DNA from: Myxococcales bacterium
Lineage (GTDB): Bacteria > Myxococcota_A > Polyangia > Haliangiales > Haliangiaceae
Assembly (NCBI GenBank): GCA_947483555.1
Contig: CANKMW010000003.1
Coordinates: 62,001 to 126,000 of the forward strand
Length of the DNA stretch: 64,000 bases
Direction: 5' to 3'
Of the stretch, positions 54,401 to 64,000 are shown piece after piece. Below the pieces are notes generated by a model. It saw only the letters and a list, made by a program, of their open reading frames with translations, ran no database searches and was not told where the DNA came from. Made by a program: the position numbers and the translations under genes. Position 1 is the stretch's first letter. Every line of letters begins with the position of its first letter.

Positions 54401-56260
54401 CTACTTCGGCAACGACTGCCCGAAGCGACGCTGGTAGTCGTCGGCGAGGGTGGTCCAGGCGGCGGTGTCCCGGGTCCGGCCCAGCGCCTTGCCCAGCGCG
54501 CGGTAGGCCTGGGCCAGCTCGGGGTCAGCGGTGATCGCCGCCCGCAGCGACGTGATGGCGCGGCTGTCCTTGCGGGCCTGGAGCGCCATCACGCCCTCGA
54601 GGTAGTGGGCCCAGGCGGCGCCGCTCCAGGCCGCGATCGCCTGCGCGCACAGCTTCTTCGCGGCCGCGGTCTCGCCCTGGCGCAGGTGCAGGTCGCAGCG
54701 CGCGCCCAGGATGCCGGGCGCGCCTTTCCACTTCTTCTCGGCGGCGCGGGCCCGGGCCTGGGCCTGGCCGATCTTGCCGGCGTAGACGAGGTCGAGCAGC
54801 TCGCGGACCGCGGCGACGTAGGCGCCCTCGTCGGCGGGCGTGATCTTCCAGCGCCGGGCGTCGGGCGGCAGGCCGTAGCGCGCCCGGGTGCGGGTCGCCC
54901 ACTCGGTCACCGGATGGGTGCCGGCGTTGGTGATCGCGGCCGAGCGCGCCGCCGCGGCTTCGGCCTGCGTGATGCGCCCGGTGGCCTGATAGATGGCGGC
55001 GATCCGATCCCACACCGGCGCCCGCTCGGCGGCGCGCTCCTCGACCTGCGCCACCAGCTCGAGGGCGTGCGGGCGATCGTTGGCGGACAGGAAGGCCTCG
55101 ACCCGCGCCAGGTACGGCCGCGGATCGTCGGGCGTGATCTCGGTGGCCCGCGTGCACGCGGTGACCGCGGCCTCCGAGCCGGGGCCGGTGGCGCCGATGT
55201 GGACCTCGCAGATCGCCTGCCGGATCTCGGCGGTGGCGGGATACGCGGCGACCAAGGCGTCGAGCTCGGCGAGCGCCTCGGCGGACTTGCCCTGGCGCGC
55301 CAGCGACTGGGCCCGCTTGAACTGATCGTAGGCCGCCGGTGGGACCGGGATGTCGGGCGCCGCCATGCCGCCGCCGCCGACCGGCGCGCTGTTCATCGTG
55401 GCGCGCAGGTGGACCAGCGCCTGCTGCTTCTCGTCGTTGTCCCAGCCACCCCACGCGGTGGCGTCGAGGTAGCCGACCATGCGCCCGGCGAGCTCGCGCA
55501 GGTTCTGCTCGGTCGCCGGCTTGAGCCGCTCGTCGAGAACGATCTGGGCCAGCTCGAGACAGCGATCGGACAGCATCCGCATCTCGACGGCATACGCGGC
55601 GTGCATGATCCAGGCGGCGTCGAGCTCGTGGATGCCGCCCAGGGTGTGCACCAGCTCGTGGATGAGCACCACGGTCTGCTTGTGGCGGCGGCGAGCCTGA
55701 TGCACGACCTCGCGTTCGTCGCCGCTGGTGTCGGGGTAGGCCTGCGCGAACATCGTGCGCTCACCGGCGTCGGCGTAGCCGCGCACCACGACGTGGCGGC
55801 CGAGCGGACGCGCCATGCCGATCTGGTCGAACGACGACGACACGTTCGACAGCGACGACACGTAGCCGATCACCCAGCCGACGTCGTCGCCCGGGTCCCG
55901 GGCCTCGAGCGACTCGAGCACCTCGGTCACCGAGCGGTCGGCGGACCGCACGTCCCAGGGCTCGAACGCGATCACGTCGAGCCGCAACCCGAGCGCCGGG
56001 ACCAGGAACTGGTTGGCGTCGTCGAGCTGCTCCTCGAGCTGGGCCCGCCAGCGGACGTTCTGGGCCCGGAAGTCCTCGTCGACCCAGACCCGCACCTTCA
56101 TCACCCGCGGATCCTTGGCCCACGGCACCGTGGTCTCGAGCGGCAACGGCGTCGCGCGCCGGAGCTCGTGGCGCTGCAGCTTCTTGGTGTCGGGACCGAT
56201 CGTCCCACCGAAGCAAGCGCCGACGGCGATCGCGATGGTCAGGACGGCGCCGGCTCGCAC
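54401..56260 (-). CDS. Lipoprotein metallopeptidase (metzincin type) with TPR repeats
   Basis: 619 residues from GTG. The signal 'MRAGAVLTIAIAVGAC' predicts a lipoprotein. 'VVLIHELVHTLGGIHELDAA' (near residue 200) is a complete HExxHxxGxxH zinc site, followed by 'WIMHAAY', a plausible Met-turn. TPR-like units fill the C-terminal half ('YDQFKRAQSLARQGKSAEAL', 'SRAITSLRAAITADPELAQA'). A protein-processing role at the envelope is inferred. It contrasts with the Gln-substituted paralogues near 24-30 kb. Confidence 0.82.
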   Translation of the reverse strand: MRAGAVLTIAIAVGACFGGTIGPDTKKLQRHELRRATPLPLETTVPWAKDPRVMKVRVWVDEDFRAQNVRWRAQLEEQLDDANQFLVPALGLRLDVIAFEPWDVRSADRSVTEVLESLEARDPGDDVGWVIGYVSSLSNVSSSFDQIGMARPLGRHVVVRGYADAGERTMFAQAYPDTSGDEREVVHQARRRHKQTVVLIHELVHTLGGIHELDAAWIMHAAYAVEMRMLSDRCLELAQIVLDERLKPATEQNLRELAGRMVGYLDATAWGGWDNDEKQQALVHLRATMNSAPVGGGGMAAPDIPVPPAAYDQFKRAQSLARQGKSAEALAELDALVAAYPATAEIRQAICEVHIGATGPGSEAAVTACTRATEITPDDPRPYLARVEAFLSANDRPHALELVAQVEERAAERAPVWDRIAAIYQATGRITQAEAAAARSAAITNAGTHPVTEWATRTRARYGLPPDARRWKITPADEGAYVAAVRELLDLVYAGKIGQAQARARAAEKKWKGAPGILGARCDLHLRQGETAAAKKLCAQAIAAWSGAAWAHYLEGVMALQARKDSRAITSLRAAITADPELAQAYRALGKALGRTRDTAAWTTLADDYQRRFGQSLPK

Positions 56261-56287
56261 GCCTCGAAGCTAGCAGGTCCGAGACCG

Positions 56288-56764
56288 TCAGGCGGCGATG
56301 CGCGTGAACAGCGGCTCGTGGGTCTGGCGAGCGCCGTAGTGGACCATCACGGGGGTACCGACGAACTCGAGTCCGACCACGAAGTCGTCGCCCTCATGCT
56401 CCTCGCGCAGCCACAGCACCCTGGCCTTGAACCGATACGAACGATGCGCGTCCTCGTCTTCGAGCACCAGCTCGACGGCGTCGCCGGGTTCGGCGTAGGG
56501 CGCCGATCGGCAGACCACACCACCAGGCGCCAGCTCGGTGACCGAGACGGTGTCGTTGAGCTTGCCGCCGCGGAGCACGCCGCTGAGGTCGACGCGCTGG
56601 CGGCTGAAGCGGCGACCTTCGCGCGCCCGCTGGTCCTCGGCGCTGGCCGCGAAATGCGCCTCGAGCTCGGTGAGCTGGTCGATCTCGTCGATCGACAGGC
56701 CAGCGCCCGACGCACCCTTCCCGATCAGCAATCGGTACTGGTACACGTTCTCGAGCGCCGACAT
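56288..56764 (-). CDS. PilZ-domain protein 2
   Basis: 158 residues. The N-terminal ~60 residues are a helical segment ('SALENVYQYRLLIGKGA'). The PilZ part begins at 'RRFSRQRVDLSGVLR', with the RxxxR-type Arg cluster, and continues with 'VTELAPGGVVCRSAP', in which the [DN]xSxxG motif is altered to 'ELAPGG'. C-di-GMP binding is therefore doubtful. The start at 56764 avoids a longer frame with low-quality sequence. It is divergent from rarA across ~215 bp. Confidence 0.7.
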   Translation of the reverse strand: MSALENVYQYRLLIGKGASGAGLSIDEIDQLTELEAHFAASAEDQRAREGRRFSRQRVDLSGVLRGGKLNDTVSVTELAPGGVVCRSAPYAEPGDAVELVLEDEDAHRSYRFKARVLWLREEHEGDDFVVGLEFVGTPVMVHYGARQTHEPLFTRIAA

Positions 56765-56980
56765 GCTTGACAGTAAAGCAAGGCGGGTGCCACGCCCGAT
56801 GACGCCCTCGGCTGGGGCTAACTGCGCGAAAGTTCCGATCGGGTGGGGAGTCCCGACCATCGCGGTGGCCGGGTTTCCCGTCACCAGGTATCCCCACCGT
56901 GTGTCGAGCTCGCGCAGCATTGACACACCGGGACGCACACGCCCAAAGTCGCGTCAGTCCAGCTGGACGGCAGTCTTCCG

Positions 56981-58303
56981 ATGGATCTGTTCGCTCGCAA
57001 CGCGGAGACCCGGCGGCTCAACCAGCCGCTCGCCGAGCGCATGCGGCCGCAATCGCTGGCAGATTTCATCGGCCAGGAGCACCTGCTCGGGGCTGGTCGG
57101 CTGCTCGGGAAGCTGACACCGGGCCAGAACCTGCCGTCCTTGCTGCTCTGGGGGCCTCCTGGGACCGGAAAGACCACCCTGGCGCGTCTGCTGGCCGAGG
57201 CGGTGCGCGCACATTTCGTCACGCTGTCGGCCGTCCAGGCGGGAGTGAAGGAGGTCCGGGAGGCGGTCGCCGAGGCGGCCACCCGGCGTGATCAGTTCGC
57301 GCGGCGCACGGTCCTGTTCATCGACGAGATCCATCGCTTCTCGCGCACCCAGCAGGACGCGCTCCTGCCGCATGTCGAGTCCGGCACCGTGACGCTGATC
57401 GGGGCGACCACGGAGAACCCGTCGTTCGGTGTGGTCGCCGCGTTGCTGTCGCGAGCGCGGGTGGTCCGCCTCGAGGCGCTGGGCGAGGAGGCGCTGCTGC
57501 AGATCCTGCGCCGCGCCCTGGCCGATCGCGACCGCGGCCTCGGCGCCCTGTCGGTGTCGATCGCCGACGCCGTGCTGGACGAGATCGCGGCGCTCGCCGG
57601 CGGCGATGGCCGGCGCGCGCTCGGAGTGCTCGAGGCTGCCGTCGACCTGGCCCGCGGCGACGGCGACGCCGCCACCGTGGAGCGGAGCCACGTGATCGAG
57701 GCGGCCCAGACCCGCGCCCTGGCGTACGACAAGGCCGGCGACGAGCACTACGCCGTGATCAGCGCCTTCATCAAGAGCATGCGCGGCACCGATCCGGACG
57801 CCGCCGCGTACTGGCTGGCGCGGATGCTCGAGGCCGGCGAGGATCCGCGCTTCCTGCTCCGGCGCATGGTCATCTTCGCGTCCGAGGACGTCGGCAACGC
57901 CGATCCGCAGGCGCTGGTGGTGGCGGTGGCGGCGCTGCAGGCGTTCCAGCTGGTCGGGCTGCCCGAGGGGGCGCTGTGCCTGACCCAGACCGCGGTCTAC
58001 CTGGCGTGCGCGCCCAAGTCGAACACCGCCCTCACGACGTACGCGGCGGCCCGCAAGCTGGTGCGCGAGCGCGGTGCGCTCCCGGTGCCGCTCGAGCTGC
58101 GCAACGCCGCGACCGCGCTGGCCAGGACGATGGGGCACGGCGACGGCTACAAGTATCCTCACGACTTCGACGGCGCCTACGCCCCGACCGACCACTTGCC
58201 CGCCGAGCTGGTCGGGACCCCGATCTACCAGCCCACCGGATCGGGATTCGAGGCCGGTATGCGGGCGCGGCTGGAAGCGCTGGCGGCCGGTCGCAAGCGG
58301 TAG
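56981..58303 (+). CDS. rarA: Replication-associated recombination ATPase RarA (MgsA)
   Basis: 440 residues. 'MDLFARNAETRRLNQPLAER' leads into the AAA+ core with 'LLLWGPPGTGKTTLARLLAE' (Walker A) and 'VLFIDEIHRFSRTQQDALLP' (Walker B), then 'TLIGATTENPSFGVVAALLS' (sensor 1). The C-terminal tetramerisation region has 'AVISAFIKSMRGTDPDAAAY', 'RRMVIFASEDVGNADPQAL' and 'YKYPHDFDGAYAP'. RarA acts at stalled or ended replication forks. Length is normal and all motifs are present. ATG at 56981. Confidence 0.95.
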   Translation: MDLFARNAETRRLNQPLAERMRPQSLADFIGQEHLLGAGRLLGKLTPGQNLPSLLLWGPPGTGKTTLARLLAEAVRAHFVTLSAVQAGVKEVREAVAEAATRRDQFARRTVLFIDEIHRFSRTQQDALLPHVESGTVTLIGATTENPSFGVVAALLSRARVVRLEALGEEALLQILRRALADRDRGLGALSVSIADAVLDEIAALAGGDGRRALGVLEAAVDLARGDGDAATVERSHVIEAAQTRALAYDKAGDEHYAVISAFIKSMRGTDPDAAAYWLARMLEAGEDPRFLLRRMVIFASEDVGNADPQALVVAVAALQAFQLVGLPEGALCLTQTAVYLACAPKSNTALTTYAAARKLVRERGALPVPLELRNAATALARTMGHGDGYKYPHDFDGAYAPTDHLPAELVGTPIYQPTGSGFEAGMRARLEALAAGRKR

Positions 58304-58390
58304 CGAGAACCGACCGCCAACCGACCGCCGGCCGGTCCCCGGCCCACGAAGGTAGCGGCGCAGGCCATCCCCGTGATAACTCTCGGGTCG

Positions 58391-58657
58391 ATGTCCGCCG
58401 CCCTCGACCCGACCCAGGAGGAGCTGTTCCTGGGCATCGCGTACGCGCTGTTCATGAACCGATTGCACGTCCTCCGCCTCACGGAGATCGTGAGGCTCGG
58501 GGTCCGGCCCAACCCCGAGGACGGGGTGATGGACGTGCCCGAGCCGCTCGACGCCGAGCTCAAGCAGCAGGCCGTCGACTACGTGCTCAAGTGCTTCCCG
58601 CACAGCTTCGCGCGAAAGCTGGCGTCGTCGACGGCGAGCTGGCTGGCGCTGTCGTAG
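58391..58657 (+). CDS. Hypothetical small helical protein
   Basis: 88 residues, mostly helical: 'QEELFLGIAYALFMNRLHVL', then 'ELKQQAVDYVLKCFPHSFAR'. GTG at 58373 is an alternative start. No motif recognised. Strand, spacing and codon use are consistent with a real gene between rarA and a lipoprotein gene. Confidence 0.55.
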   Translation: MSAALDPTQEELFLGIAYALFMNRLHVLRLTEIVRLGVRPNPEDGVMDVPEPLDAELKQQAVDYVLKCFPHSFARKLASSTASWLALS

Positions 58658-58705
58658 ACGTGGTCGTGGCCCCGATGATCCGCGCCGCCCGATGATGCGC
58701 GCCGC

Positions 58706-59638
58706 ATGATGCGCGCCGTTCGTGCCGCCGCGGTCGTGCTGCTGGTGGCGTTCGCCGCCAGCGCCTGCGCCCGCACGCTGCCGCGCGATCCGAGCGCGGC
58801 GGCGCTGTATCGCGATCTCGAGCGCGAGGTGACGGTGGCGGCGGCGGGCGGCTGGAACATCGATCGACTCGAGGTGGAGGATCTGCTCGCCGACGCGCTC
58901 GGCTCGGTGTGCCGGGTCGATCCGCTGGCGCGGCGCGCGCTCGGGGTCTGGCTCGGCGAGCAGATCGCCGCCGCCGGTGGGCCGGTCGAGCGGGCCTGGC
59001 AGGCGCGCGGTCGCCGGCTCGGCAAGGTCGCCGACCTGCTGGTGCTGCACCGGGTCCAGCTGCTGCTCGACAGCGCCGACGCTGCGGCGCCGAGCGACTG
59101 CCCGTTCTGGGTCGAGCTCGAGGAGCCGTTCCGCGGTCGCCAGATCTCCGACCGCCGCTGGTCGATCATGATCGGCGGCGGCGGCAAGGGCATGATCGTG
59201 CACGAGGGCGATCGCACCGATTTCTCCGCCGGCGGCGCTGGCCGCCTGCTGGTCGGCCGCGGCTTCGGGTCGCGCTCGACGGTGTACGGCGGGCTCGAGC
59301 TGGGCGGGACGGCGTCGTTCCCCAAGGACGACCTCGGCAACCGGGGCGGGCTGGTGCTCGGGCTCGACGTGGTGGCGCCGCTGGTGTATCGCCACACGCT
59401 GACCAACGCCTACCTCGAGGTCGAGGCCGGCTGGTTGGGCCGCACCAGCGAGGACGATCTCGAACGCCTCGACCATGGCGTCCACGTCGGCGCATCGCTC
59501 GGCGGCCGTGCGCTGCGGACTCGCTTCTTCTTTCCCGGCGCCGCGCTGGGGCTGTCGTGGGAGCGCACGTTGACCGGCGATGCCGCCGTGACGACCGTGA
59601 AGCTCGGCGCCCGGGTGGCGTTCGATATCGATCTCTGA
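58706..59638 (+). CDS. Secreted lipoprotein of unknown function
   Basis: 310 residues. 'AVRAAAVVLLVAFAASAC' is a lipoprotein signal. An Ala-rich helical region to ~130 is followed by beta-strand-rich sequence with repeated Gly ('MIGGGGKGMIVHEGD', 'YGGLELGGTASFPKDDLGNR', 'YLEVEAGWLGRTSEDDLERL') that looks like an outer-membrane barrel or adhesin-like domain. No family was recognised. It converges with the terpenoid operon 24 bp away. Confidence 0.7.
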   Translation: MMRAVRAAAVVLLVAFAASACARTLPRDPSAAALYRDLEREVTVAAAGGWNIDRLEVEDLLADALGSVCRVDPLARRALGVWLGEQIAAAGGPVERAWQARGRRLGKVADLLVLHRVQLLLDSADAAAPSDCPFWVELEEPFRGRQISDRRWSIMIGGGGKGMIVHEGDRTDFSAGGAGRLLVGRGFGSRSTVYGGLELGGTASFPKDDLGNRGGLVLGLDVVAPLVYRHTLTNAYLEVEAGWLGRTSEDDLERLDHGVHVGASLGGRALRTRFFFPGAALGLSWERTLTGDAAVTTVKLGARVAFDIDL

Positions 59639-59662
59639 CCGTGACCGGTCGCGGCCCGCTGG

Positions 59663-60618
59663 TCAGCCGCCGAACGTGCGCCGCAGCAGCGCGATCGCGC
59701 GCGGCGCCAGGGTCTCGCCGCGCCAGGCTACGGCGCGGCTGACCACCAGGGCCTTGTCGGCGCGACCGAGGCGGGGTCGTCTGGCGAACAGGTCGGGGCC
59801 GGCGGCGGCGATCTTGTCGAGGATGCGCCCGCCGCCATGCCACATGAGCGCCAGCTCGACGGCGAGGTCGGCGCTGACCAGCTCGGGGAGCGGGCGGCCG
59901 CGCTCGAGCAGGGCGCGGGTGCGCGCCACCAGGTAGCGCACCAGCGCCCCGACCTGCGGTGTGGCGCGGCGGCTGGCGATGTCGGCCTCGGTCACGCCGA
60001 AATGGCGCAGATCCTCGGCCGGGATGTAGACCCGGCCCCGCGCCCAGTCGGCGGGCATGTCCTGGATCAGGCGCGCCATGGCGAGGCCGCTCGACAGGTC
60101 GTCGGCGTAGGCGTGCAGCTCGGGGGCCCGATAGCCGCCGATGTACAGCAGCACGTGGCCGACCGGCTCGGCGGCCTGCCGGGTGTAGCTGCGCAGCTCG
60201 TTCCAGGTCGCGTAACGCCGGACCTCGAGATCGGTCCGGAAGCCGGACATCAGTTGCGTGAACTCGACGATCGGCAGCGAGAAGCGCTTGATGGTGTCGG
60301 CGAGCGCGATGAACACCGGGTGATCCGGCGCCTTGCCGTAGTAGGTCTCGTGGAGGAGCTCCTCCCAGCGATCGAGCTCGCGGGTGCGGCGGCCCTCGTA
60401 GGCGGCCTCGTCGGCGAAGTCGTCGGCGACCCGGGCGAACGCGAACATCGCCCAGATGTGCTTGCGCAGGTGCGAGCGCGCGAAGATCGACGCCACCGGG
60501 AAGTTGTGGTGGCGAGCGTGACACAGCGCCTCGCAGTAGCCGTAACAGGCGTCGAGCTCGAGGCTGGGCGGCAACGGCACGGCCTGGGCGGGAGCACGAC
60601 GATCGCCAATGCGCTGGA

Positions 60619-60622
<4 letters not shown>
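59663..60622 (-). CDS. hpnC: HpnC-type squalene/hydroxysqualene synthase family protein
   Basis: 319 residues from GTG (overlapping the HMG-CoA reductase stop as GTGA). 'HHNFPVASIFARSHLRKHIW' and the first Asp-rich motif 'ARVADDFADE' are typical of the HpnC branch of trans-isoprenyl diphosphate synthases. The second motif is 'LIQDMPADWARGRVYIPAED'. HpnC works with HpnD/HpnE to convert farnesyl diphosphate to squalene via hydroxysqualene, leading to hopanoids or sterols. Phytoene synthase is the main alternative reading. Last gene of the mevalonate operon. Confidence 0.75.
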
Positions 60623-61905
<1,283 letters not shown>

Positions 61906-61915
61906 CAACGTGACG

Positions 61916-62860
61916 CTACTCGCCGTCGGGGTCGAAGTCCACGCCGGTCGGGTCGATGGCCAGGTGAAGCGGCCACAGTCCGGCCTGGACGATGGCGGTG
62001 TCGAGGGCGGCGGTGGTGATCGTGCGCGGCGCGGCGATCGCCAGCACGTCACCACCACCGGCGCCGGTGGTCTTGCAGGCGGCGCCCAGCGGCGCCAGGT
62101 GCGCCGCCAGCTCGGCGACCGACGGCGGCACCAGCGCCACGCCGGTCGCGGTCGCCAGCGCGTCCATCGCGCGGGCGCCGGCACGGAAGGCGGCGACCGC
62201 ATCGACCGCGGCGCCGGCACCGGCCAGCGCCACCGCGGCGCGGGTGATCGAGGTCAGGGCGTCGTCGATGGCGGTGCCGGGTCGGGCGCGCGCCGCCTGC
62301 ACCGCCGCCACCAGCGACGCGGTGTCGGCGGGGACGCCGGTCCACGCGAAGTGCAGCCGCAGATCGGTGGGCAGGGTCAGGCGTTGCACCGCGCCAGCCC
62401 AAAAGCCGATCACGCCGCCGTGGCTGGCCGCGATCACGTCGGCGCCGCTGCCGGCCGCGCCCTGGCCGGCCTGGGCTCGAGCGTGAGCCTCGAGCGACAG
62501 GCGAATCACGAGCGCGAGGTCATCTCGAAGCTGGTCCCCGCCGGCCAGTCGCACCGCCGCGACCGTGGCGGCCGCCGACGAACCGAGGCCTAGCTTGCGG
62601 TCGCCGTCGGAGAGCGCGCGGGTGTCGACCTCGATGGTGTCGAAGCTGCGCGCCGCCGTGTCGCCGAGCACGGCGCGCACCACGTCCCGCGCCGCGGCCA
62701 GGAACGGCGACAATGGTGCGCTCGGCCGCGCCGTGTGGCGGGCCACCGCCCGGCGGTCGACGGCGGCGACGACCGCGAGCCCGCCGTCGAGCACGGCGTA
62801 CTCGCCGGCCAGCATGACCTTGCCGGGTGCGGTGGCGATCGCGGACCGCGGCGCGCTCAC
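61916..62860 (-). CDS. Phosphomevalonate kinase (GHMP family)
   Basis: 314 residues from GTG (overlapping the decarboxylase stop). 'TAPGKVMLAGEYAVLDGGLA' is the start typical of phosphomevalonate kinase, 'KLGLGSSAAATVAAVRL' the GHMP ATP loop, and 'GAAGSGADVIAASHGGVIGF' and 'CKTTGAGGGDVLAIA' the later motifs. It converts mevalonate 5-phosphate to the diphosphate. The position between decarboxylase and reductase supports this choice over mevalonate kinase, whose 3' end is at the window edge. Confidence 0.85.
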   Translation of the reverse strand: MSAPRSAIATAPGKVMLAGEYAVLDGGLAVVAAVDRRAVARHTARPSAPLSPFLAAARDVVRAVLGDTAARSFDTIEVDTRALSDGDRKLGLGSSAAATVAAVRLAGGDQLRDDLALVIRLSLEAHARAQAGQGAAGSGADVIAASHGGVIGFWAGAVQRLTLPTDLRLHFAWTGVPADTASLVAAVQAARARPGTAIDDALTSITRAAVALAGAGAAVDAVAAFRAGARAMDALATATGVALVPPSVAELAAHLAPLGAACKTTGAGGGDVLAIAAPRTITTAALDTAIVQAGLWPLHLAIDPTGVDFDPDGE

Positions 62861-63861
62861 GCCGCCCCTGCCGGCACGATCTCGGCGGGACCGCCGGCGG
62901 CGGCGATGGTCACGGCGGTGACGCCCGCGACGGCCGCCATCGCCTGCGCGACCGCGACCGCATCGTCGCTGGTGGTCAGCACCTTCACGTGGGGACCGGC
63001 GTCCATGGTCGCCCACGCCGCGCGGCCGGCGGCGCGCAACGCCCGCACCTCGGCCAGCGCGGCCAGGGTCGCCGGCTGCCAGTAGATGATCGCGGGCCGG
63101 GCGGCGATCGCCGAGGCGTGCATGGCCAGCGCGTTGGCTTCCGCGATCTCGCCGAGCGCGGCCAGATCATCGCGCGCGAGCGCGTCCTCGGCGGCGACCA
63201 GATCGCGCGGCACCACGGCGAGCCAGCCGGCGTACAGCGGCGAGGTCTCGGCGCAGTGCTCCATGGCGTCGCGGGAGCCGTGGCTCTTGACCGCGCCGCC
63301 GCCGACCTCGGCGACGATCATGCGGACCCGCGCCGCCAGCGCCGCGGTGTCGATCGGGCGCGCGACGGCGTCTTCGCCGTCGGCGCGGGTGCCGGCGTCC
63401 ATGCGCACGAAGCCGCCGAAGATCGAGCGCGCGGCCGAACCCGAGCCCAGGCGCGACAGCCGCGACAGCGCCGCGTCGTCGAGGTCGAGGCCGGCGGCCC
63501 GGCTGGCGGCGACGGCCAGGGCCGCGAAGCCGGATGCCGACGACGCCAGCCCCGAGGCGGTCGGGAAGTGGTTGATGGTGTCGATCGACGCCCGGCTCGT
63601 GATCCCGGCCAGCGCCCGCACCCGATCGAGGAAGACCGACGCTCGCCCGAGCATCGCCGCCGGCGCCGGCGCGCCGCCGAGGCGCATCTGGTCGTCGGCG
63701 AGGCCGTCGTCGAACCGCACCGTCGTCACGGTGGTCAGGGCGTCGAGGGTGAGCGACAGGCTGCCGGCGGCGGGCAGGTTGAGCGCGGCGTCGCGCTTGC
63801 CCCAGTACTTGACCAGCGCGATGTTGGCGCACGCGCGGGCGGTGGCCATCGCGGCGCTCAC
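62857..63861 (-). CDS. mvaD: Mevalonate diphosphate decarboxylase
   Basis: 334 residues from GTG at 63861 (331 from ATG at 63849). 'ANIALVKYWGKRD' is the hallmark N-terminal motif, 'NHFPTASGLASSASGFAALA' the ATP-binding loop, and 'SGSAARSIFGGFVRMDAG' the Ser/Arg segment of the active site, with catalytic Asp in 'WATMDAGPHVKVL'. It makes isopentenyl diphosphate from mevalonate diphosphate with ATP. The GTGA overlap with mevalonate kinase upstream favours the GTG start. Confidence 0.93.
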   Translation of the reverse strand: MSAAMATARACANIALVKYWGKRDAALNLPAAGSLSLTLDALTTVTTVRFDDGLADDQMRLGGAPAPAAMLGRASVFLDRVRALAGITSRASIDTINHFPTASGLASSASGFAALAVAASRAAGLDLDDAALSRLSRLGSGSAARSIFGGFVRMDAGTRADGEDAVARPIDTAALAARVRMIVAEVGGGAVKSHGSRDAMEHCAETSPLYAGWLAVVPRDLVAAEDALARDDLAALGEIAEANALAMHASAIAARPAIIYWQPATLAALAEVRALRAAGRAAWATMDAGPHVKVLTTSDDAVAVAQAMAAVAGVTAVTIAAAGGPAEIVPAGAA

Positions 63862-64000
63862 GCCGGCACGCCGACCCGGGTGACGAACCCGTCGGTGCCC
63901 ATCGCGCGCCACGCGGCCAGCACCGCGTCCTCGCGGCCCGGTGCCAGCGCGATCACGGCACCACCGCCGCCGCCGCCGGTGAGCTTGGCGCCACACGCGC
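63858..64000 (-). CDS. Mevalonate kinase, 3' end only
   Basis: The final 46 codons are visible; the rest lies beyond the window. 'GAKLTGGGGGGAVIALAPGR' is the GHMP motif 3 near the C terminus of mevalonate kinase, followed by 'VLAAWRAMGTDGFVTRVGVP'. The stop overlaps the decarboxylase start. Identification as mevalonate kinase rather than another GHMP enzyme rests on operon order. Confidence 0.65.
   Translation of the reverse strand, partial: ACGAKLTGGGGGGAVIALAPGREDAVLAAWRAMGTDGFVTRVGVPA

Noticed and set aside
56765..56938. Longer PilZ protein starting at 56938
   Set aside because: The added 58 residues look unlike the family, and the region is better read as the divergent promoter area of rarA.

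Overview
The window is very GC-rich DNA (around 70% by eye), with short intergenic gaps, many start/stop overlaps of the GTGA or ATGA kind and strong third-position GC. The content points to a myxobacterium-like member of the Myxococcota. The evidence is: many Cys-lipidated secreted proteins with Asp/Thr/Ala-repeat linkers, MYXO-CTERM-like tails (Cys, one membrane helix, Arg run), Ser/Thr protein kinases with TPR or AAA+ ATPase modules, FHA and PilZ proteins, and a mevalonate-pathway operon. Placement near Haliangium/Kofleriaceae is an inference. All positions and motifs were read by eye and no database was searched.

Layout. 1-7.2 kb: tail of a TPR/winged-helix regulator, two secreted lipoproteins, and a minus-strand set of PilZ protein, PEGA-like protein and MA-type peptidase. 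7.3-13.1 kb: two SurA/PpiC-type foldases and mfd. 13.1-14.6 kb: a gene-poor stretch with a perfect palindrome, an FG-GAP protein fragment and a VapBC-type pair with a visible operator. 14.6-20.5 kb: transglutaminase, methyltransferase, a DapB-like oxidoreductase, a J-domain protein, rpoZ with a readable promoter, and a DUF429 protein. 20.7-22.7 kb: TPR protein, small lipoprotein, tRNA-Leu(CAA), and a rearranged hybrid histidine kinase pseudogene. 22.7-33 kb: secreted lipoproteins, three metzincin-like paralogues that all carry Gln at the first zinc-ligand position, an ATP-grasp/DUF455 pair, a Ca/Na antiporter, an SCO1 protein and a REP-like repeat pair. 33.2-39.8 kb: a very large kinase/AAA+/TPR protein, a lipoprotein, a DEDDh exonuclease and a zinc-ribbon protein.

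39.8-48.9 kb holds the most unusual locus: three ClpA-like tandem AAA+ proteins with 4-nt overlaps. Their first ATPase rings have degraded Walker motifs and their second rings are intact. Two have tails resembling the PCRF domain of peptide-chain release factors, and two have poly-Asp tracts. They look like subunits of one unfoldase-type machine.

48.9-51.6 kb is a scarred accessory patch: an HTH gene with its own palindromic operator, the truncated start of its nucleotidyltransferase partner, a 3'-end fragment of tmRNA, a decapitated dihaem cytochrome gene and a ParE/RelE-like toxin-antitoxin pair. 51.7-56.8 kb: kinase, FHA protein, a TPR metallopeptidase with a complete metzincin motif, and a PilZ protein. 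57-59.6 kb: rarA and a lipoprotein. 59.7-64 kb: a minus-strand operon running mevalonate kinase (cut by the window edge), mevalonate diphosphate decarboxylase, phosphomevalonate kinase, HMG-CoA reductase and an HpnC-type squalene synthase, which together join acetyl-CoA-derived precursors to triterpenoid synthesis.
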